Of a stretch of DNA of 64,000 nucleotides, positions 62,628 to 64,000 are shown one piece after another. Location of the stretch: the NCBI RefSeq assembly GCF_001039355.2, contig NW_019775214.1, forward strand, positions 339,669 through 403,668. Direction: 5' to 3'. Source of the stretch: Lingula anatina (lineage: Eukaryota > Brachiopoda > Lingulata > Lingulida > Lingulidae). Each line of letters opens with the position of its first letter. Position 1 is the first letter of the stretch. The translations under genes were made by a program, and so were the position numbers. The notes under the pieces are model-generated. The model was not told where the DNA came from. It searched no databases and worked only from the letters and a program-made list of their open reading frames with translations.

Positions 62628-63175
62628 GAGCGCATTCTCAACGAATTAAGCCAGGCTTTATAAAAAGCCGGTGACCTAAAAATGGCGGACGTACATGAAA
62701 GAAAAACCGCCTAATCTTTTAATAGTCTCTCCGCCTCCCCACACGTCGTCCCTGCGGGGTACAGTAATTAAATCGCGTCTCCGTTCGCCATGCGGAAGCT
62801 ACCTGAGAAATATTAAGTGCACATGCTCATCAGTTAAACTCGTGGTGAAGAAAGCATGGCGGCTGAAGGCGATTGAAGGAAAAAAGCTCTTCTGTTCTAT
62901 TATCTTTGAAAACAGAGACGAAAAAGGAATAATTTGGCCCGTAGAGCAGCAATGAATCGACTATCTACGGAGATAATATCACCAGAGATATTCACGGAAA
63001 TATTAATGTTCGGAGCCGAGATTTAATTACTGTACCCCGCAGGGACGACGTGTGGGGAGGCGTGTGAGAGGCGGAGAGACTATTAAAAGATTAGGCGGTT
63101 TTTCTTTCATGTACGTCCGCCATTTTTAGGTCACCGGCTTTGTAAAGCCTGGCTTAATTCGTTGAGAATGCGCTC
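62628..63175. mobile_element. 548-bp MITE-like element with terminal inverted repeats of about 150 bp
   Basis: The left arm 62628-62774 begins GAGCGCATTCTCAACGAATT. The right arm 63020-63175 is its inverse with few changes and a roughly 9-bp insertion near 63061. Flanking bases are ATA on both sides (62625-62627 and 63176-63178), a possible 3-bp target duplication. The 245-bp centre has no transposase. A YY1-like AAAATGGCGG lies in both arms. An open frame across the left arm and centre (62695-62955) is not credible as a gene. It is likely a non-autonomous DNA transposon with long TIRs; the superfamily is undetermined. Confidence 0.85.
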
Positions 63176-63708
63176 ATACACAAATTGTTACATTTATGAT
63201 TAGTCACACTATGTTCATTTTTTAAATGAAATTTATGGGATATGGAAGTCAATCAAGCCCAGGTTGGCATTTGCTGAATACACGAATGTGCCATTTCTGT
63301 AGCCAAAGATTTGATCAGATTAGATGACCTTTTCATTATTTTCATTAACACAGCTACACTTATCCCGTGGGCCCTTAAAGAAAGTCCCAGACTTATTTCC
63401 AAAGTCAGTGGCACGATCACATATTCTTTGATCAGTGACTAAACTGCATGATATATGGGTTAACTGCGATTAAAGAACAAATTATGTCCCTGAATGTATA
63501 CTTCATCAGGATGTACTATGGCCTTCATTTGATGAGCTGTCTACATAGCAAAAAGCTCAAAATTTCTAATTTGGCCCATAAAAAGAAAGAGTTAAGAATA
63601 TTGTCTGTGTTATAGTGATAAAGTGATATGCTACAGTGATATAGGAAGATCTTATTAAAGCTAAGGCAAAAACCAAGAGCTCAAGCCATTTCACACCTAG
63701 ACAGCTAA
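63176..63708. other. intergenic spacer between the two MITE-like elements
   Basis: I see no gene, RNA or repeat here. Confidence 0.5.
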
Positions 63709-63876
63709 CAGGGACGGATCCAGAGATATTTTCCGACAGTCTTCTAAATTATCTTTGTTAATCCATCCTCCAATTTTGACCGTCTTCCGACAGAAAACAT
63801 TAGATACCCGTCAATGTAAACTTAAAAATCTGACCGTCTTCCGGAAGACCCAGAAGATGGCCTAAATCCGCCCCTG
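63709..63876. mobile_element. 168-bp MITE-like element
   Basis: The left end CAGGGACGGATCCAGA is matched by the inverted right end (reverse complement CAGGGGCGGATTTAGG, 12 of 16). GCTAA flanks both sides (63704-63708 and 63877-63881), a possible target duplication. The interior carries repeated GACCGTCTTCCG motifs (about 63779, 63833). CAGGG-type ends of this kind are typical of short non-autonomous DNA transposons; the family is not assigned. Confidence 0.65.
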
Positions 63877-64000
63877 GCTAAGAAAGAAGTGAACTAATGT
63901 ACATGATTCAGTCAAGCTGGTGGTTGCACAGGACACCATCGAAGCAGTGAAAATTGTGATACGGAGTTTTGGTTGGAAAGGGTTTGCTTTAGCTGTAATT

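Noticed and set aside
62695-62955. 86-codon frame inside the 548-bp inverted-repeat element
   Set aside because: It spans the terminal repeat and the centre with no transposase or other domain signature.
1-64000. CRISPR arrays, rRNA, tRNA and bacterial operon features
   Set aside because: No regularly spaced direct repeats of CRISPR type. The 67-69-bp array at 42.6-43.1 kb is an exon/donor minisatellite. No cloverleaf with a proper T-loop (GGTTCRANNCC) was found by eye; a covariance-model search would be needed to exclude tRNAs fully.

Overview
The window is AT-rich, intron-dense animal nuclear DNA. GT-AG introns of a few hundred bases to about 2 kb, many microsatellites, small inverted-repeat elements and metazoan-only proteins (an UNC5CL-like ZU5/death receptor, CCDC61, OPA3) point to an invertebrate. 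I favour a marine lophotrochozoan, probably a mollusc, but that is inference from style and gene content. One N at 47949 marks an assembly junction.

Layout. (1) 1.4-11.7 kb, +: complete 19-coding-exon RBM25 (771 aa, RRM ... RS/RE-rich ... PWI). (2) 13.4-18.4 kb, -: five-exon UNC5CL-like receptor (748 aa; signal peptide, Ser/Thr-rich ectodomain, one TM, ZU5, UPA-like region, death domain), convergent with RBM25. (3) 20.6-22.3 kb, -: intronless 561-aa protein with a ComEA-type helix-hairpin-helix domain, an NLS-like run and a C-terminal CaaX box CSIM. (4) 26.8-35.5 kb, +: secreted animal haem peroxidase (14 coding exons, 798 aa). (5) 38.0-38.9 kb, +: intronless RING/TRAF-type zinc-finger protein resembling the N-terminus of PDZRN proteins but without PDZ domains. 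(6) 42.1-51.5 kb, +: CCDC61 (561 aa once a duplicated block is counted once). (7) 52.3-53.3 kb, -: two-exon OPA3 (207 aa), convergent with CCDC61. (8) From 53.3 kb on: a probable divergent first exon at 53.6 kb, then about 10 kb with no recognisable exon but with two MITE-like elements near the right end. All joined reading frames are exact multiples of three, which supports the exon boundaries given.

The most interesting signals concern splicing and genome structure. RBM25, itself a splicing regulator, carries a 59-bp tandem triplication of the 3' splice site of one exon. CCDC61 carries a seven-fold tandem repeat of the 5' splice site of another exon. CCDC61 also contains a textbook AT-AC minor-spliceosome (U12) intron. 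A 2.2-2.6 kb block holding CCDC61 exons 8-13 occurs twice across the single N, most likely as two unmerged haplotypes. The two copies give a filled and an empty site for a 376-bp insertion flanked by TTAA. A perfect 78-bp-arm palindrome sits between the 3' ends of CCDC61 and OPA3, with an OPA3-sense AATAAA in its loop.

The genes do not form one pathway. They are separate housekeeping (RBM25, CCDC61, OPA3) and signalling or defence-type genes (UNC5CL-like, peroxidase, RING protein).
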